64,000 bases of DNA from Leptolinea sp. UBA5203 (GTDB lineage: Bacteria > Chloroflexota > Anaerolineae > Anaerolineales > Anaerolineaceae), in assembly GCA_002412765.1 (NCBI GenBank), contig DHVR01000005.1, positions 143,196 to 207,195 of the forward strand, written 5' to 3'. The translations under genes were made by a program, and so were the position numbers. Below, piece after piece: positions 62,733 through 64,000 of this stretch. The stretch's first letter is position 1, and each line of letters begins with the position of its first letter. The notes below the pieces were generated by a model that saw nothing but the letters and a program-made list of their open reading frames with translations, had not been told where the DNA came from and made no database searches.

Positions 62733-64000
62733 ATGTCGAAAAAGAAGTTCATGTTTCTACTGAGTATGATTGCCATTTTTTGTATGGTAATCAGTGCTTG
62801 TAAACCAGCTCCCGCAGCAGAAGCTCCCGTTGCCGCTGCCGAAGGTGGATTGATTTGTGTGATCGTTCCGCCTGTTGAAAATCCTTTCTTTGGAACGCAG
62901 CAAGAAATTGCAGCTGCCAAAGCTGAGGAAATGGGTTACAAGGCATTGAAGCTTGTCCATGATGATGATGCCAACAAGCAAAGCGAACTGATTGATAGTT
63001 GTATTGCTCAAAAAGCAGTCGCCATTATTTTGGATAATGCCGGCGCAGACGCAAGTGTTGCCGCTGTGCAGAAAGCCAAAGATGCTGGCATCCCGACCTT
63101 CCTGATTGATCGCGAGATCACCAAAGAAGGCGTGGCAGTTTCCCAGATTGTATCCAACAACTATCAGGGCGCTACCATTTTGGCTGAGTATTTTGCTGAA
63201 CTGATGGGTGAAGAAGGCGGTTACATTGAACTGACCGGTAAAGACACCGACACAAACGCACATGTTCGTTCCGATGGCTATCATGAAGTTCTCGATGCCA
63301 TGTCTGGCATGACCATGCTTGCCCAACAGACCGCTAACTGGAGCCAAACTGAAGGTTTCAGCGTCATGGAAAGCTTGCTCCAGGCTCATCCGGATGTCAA
63401 GGGTGTGATCTGCGGTAACGACACCATGGCTCTTGGCGCCCAGGCTGCTTTATTAGCCGCTGGCCGGACCGATGTCATCGTGGTTGGTTTTGATGGCTCT
63501 GATGATGTCAATGCCTCCATTCTGAAAGGCGAAATTGATGCTGGTGCATTACAGCCCGTTGCTGAATTGGCTACCCAGGCAGTTCTCCAGGCTGATGCCT
63601 TCATCAAAACCGGTTCCACCGGCAAACCAGAAAAACAATCCATTGATATGGTTCTGTTGACCCCTGAGAATGCTTGCCATTATACCGGCTTTGCCCCGAA
63701 TGGAAAAACCGAACCTTGCGTTGTGGCAGCCCCCGCTGCAGCAGTTGCTGGTGGTTTGATGTGTGTGATTGTTCCGCCCGTTGAAAATCCTTTCTTTGGA
63801 ACGCAGCAAGAAATTGCAGCTGCCAAGGCTGAGGAAATGGGTTATAAAGCACTAAAGCTTGTCCATGATGACGATGCCAACAAGCAAAGCGAACTGATTG
63901 ATAGCTGTATTGCTCAAAAAGCAGTCGCCATTATTCTGGATAATGCCGGCGCTGATGCGAGTGTTGCCGCTGTACAAAAAGCCAAAGATGCCGGTATCCC
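62733..64000 (+). CDS. Rbs-type sugar-binding lipoprotein with tandem duplicated domain, cut by window end
   Basis: Starts at ATG 62733 with AAGGAG upstream and stays open to the window end (422 codons seen). A lipoprotein signal ends at Cys23 (MVISAC), followed by an Ala/Pro linker and a type I periplasmic binding domain from about residue 38 (ICVIVPPVENPFFGTQQ). About 302 residues later the same domain starts again (MCVIVPPVENPFFGTQQ), with DNA almost identical over the visible 250 bases. The chain therefore has at least two sugar-binding domains; normal RbsB-type proteins have one. It would feed the permease/ATPase encoded upstream. Confidence 0.9.
   Translation, partial: MSKKKFMFLLSMIAIFCMVISACKPAPAAEAPVAAAEGGLICVIVPPVENPFFGTQQEIAAAKAEEMGYKALKLVHDDDANKQSELIDSCIAQKAVAIILDNAGADASVAAVQKAKDAGIPTFLIDREITKEGVAVSQIVSNNYQGATILAEYFAELMGEEGGYIELTGKDTDTNAHVRSDGYHEVLDAMSGMTMLAQQTANWSQTEGFSVMESLLQAHPDVKGVICGNDTMALGAQAALLAAGRTDVIVVGFDGSDDVNASILKGEIDAGALQPVAELATQAVLQADAFIKTGSTGKPEKQSIDMVLLTPENACHYTGFAPNGKTEPCVVAAPAAAVAGGLMCVIVPPVENPFFGTQQEIAAAKAEEMGYKALKLVHDDDANKQSELIDSCIAQKAVAIILDNAGADASVAAVQKAKDAGI

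Overview
The window looks like a chromosome segment of an anaerobic member of the Chloroflexota, most likely class Anaerolineae. The reasons are a large MalT-type LuxR regulator beside DUF4386 membrane proteins, a very long secreted protein with Thr/Pro-rich stalks, anaerobe-type metallocluster genes (paired MinD/ferredoxin ATPases, NifX-like proteins) and split transketolase genes with an Rbs-type importer. Assignment below class level is not possible from this sequence.

Layout. (1) 1-2.2 kb: AT-rich accessory genes, two unrecognised small proteins and a lipoprotein that has a paralogue at 38.2 kb. (2) 2.5-10.2 kb: LuxR/MalT regulator, small companion protein, two DUF4386 proteins and a third membrane protein, a zinc-independent MDR oxidoreductase, a CPBP protease and a DUF333 lipoprotein. 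(3) 10.8-24.1 kb: a metal/metallocluster locus resembling the orange-protein (ORP) clusters of strict anaerobes. It holds PadR with two DUF5320 proteins, OsmC, an XRE-cupin-NifX fusion, a thioredoxin-CcdA fusion, a stand-alone NifX, two MinD ATPases with ferredoxin inserts, a DUF59 protein, a CGGC protein, a radical SAM enzyme, a miniature ZIP-like protein, a DUF364 protein and an Mrp-NifU fusion. A CBS protein and an MglA-like GTPase follow. (4) 24.1-31.6 kb, minus strand: thiol-redox and metalloid genes (thioredoxins, CcdA, a second thioredoxin-CcdA fusion, DGC protein, DUF318 permease, small thioredoxin, ArsR) with recognisable promoter, operator and terminator signals. (5) 32-39.8 kb: a surface or secreted repeat protein followed by a decayed Rhs gene with a zincin-like tail, a coupled lipoprotein and further Rhs debris. 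(6) 40.2-45.9 kb: a complete seven-gene Mrp/Mnh cation/proton antiporter operon. (7) 46.3-54 kb: PsiE, a Ca2+-type P-ATPase, a CBS protein, a ferric-reductase-like oxidoreductase and a double universal stress protein. An oxidoreductase/30-residue-peptide/PsiE module has been duplicated here and each copy has lost a different part. (8) 54-54.8 kb: debris including an Rhs shard and the 3' half of a tRNA-Met, probably an old integration site. (9) 54.8-64 kb: a sugar or polyol catabolic locus with a SorC regulator divergent from a split transketolase, FGGY kinase, DUF2291 protein and Rbs-type ABC importer. The binding protein carries a tandem duplication and runs off the window.

How it fits together. 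The thioredoxin/CcdA systems on both strands would move reducing equivalents across the membrane. The NifX/MinD/Mrp-NifU group would build or carry a metal-sulfur cluster, with XRE-cupin-NifX and PadR as candidate sensors. The most novel material is the ORP-like locus with its unusual fusions, the Rhs/zincin/lipoprotein cassette, the duplicated oxidoreductase-micropeptide-PsiE module and the tandem binding protein. All functions are inferred from motifs read by eye; no database search was possible.
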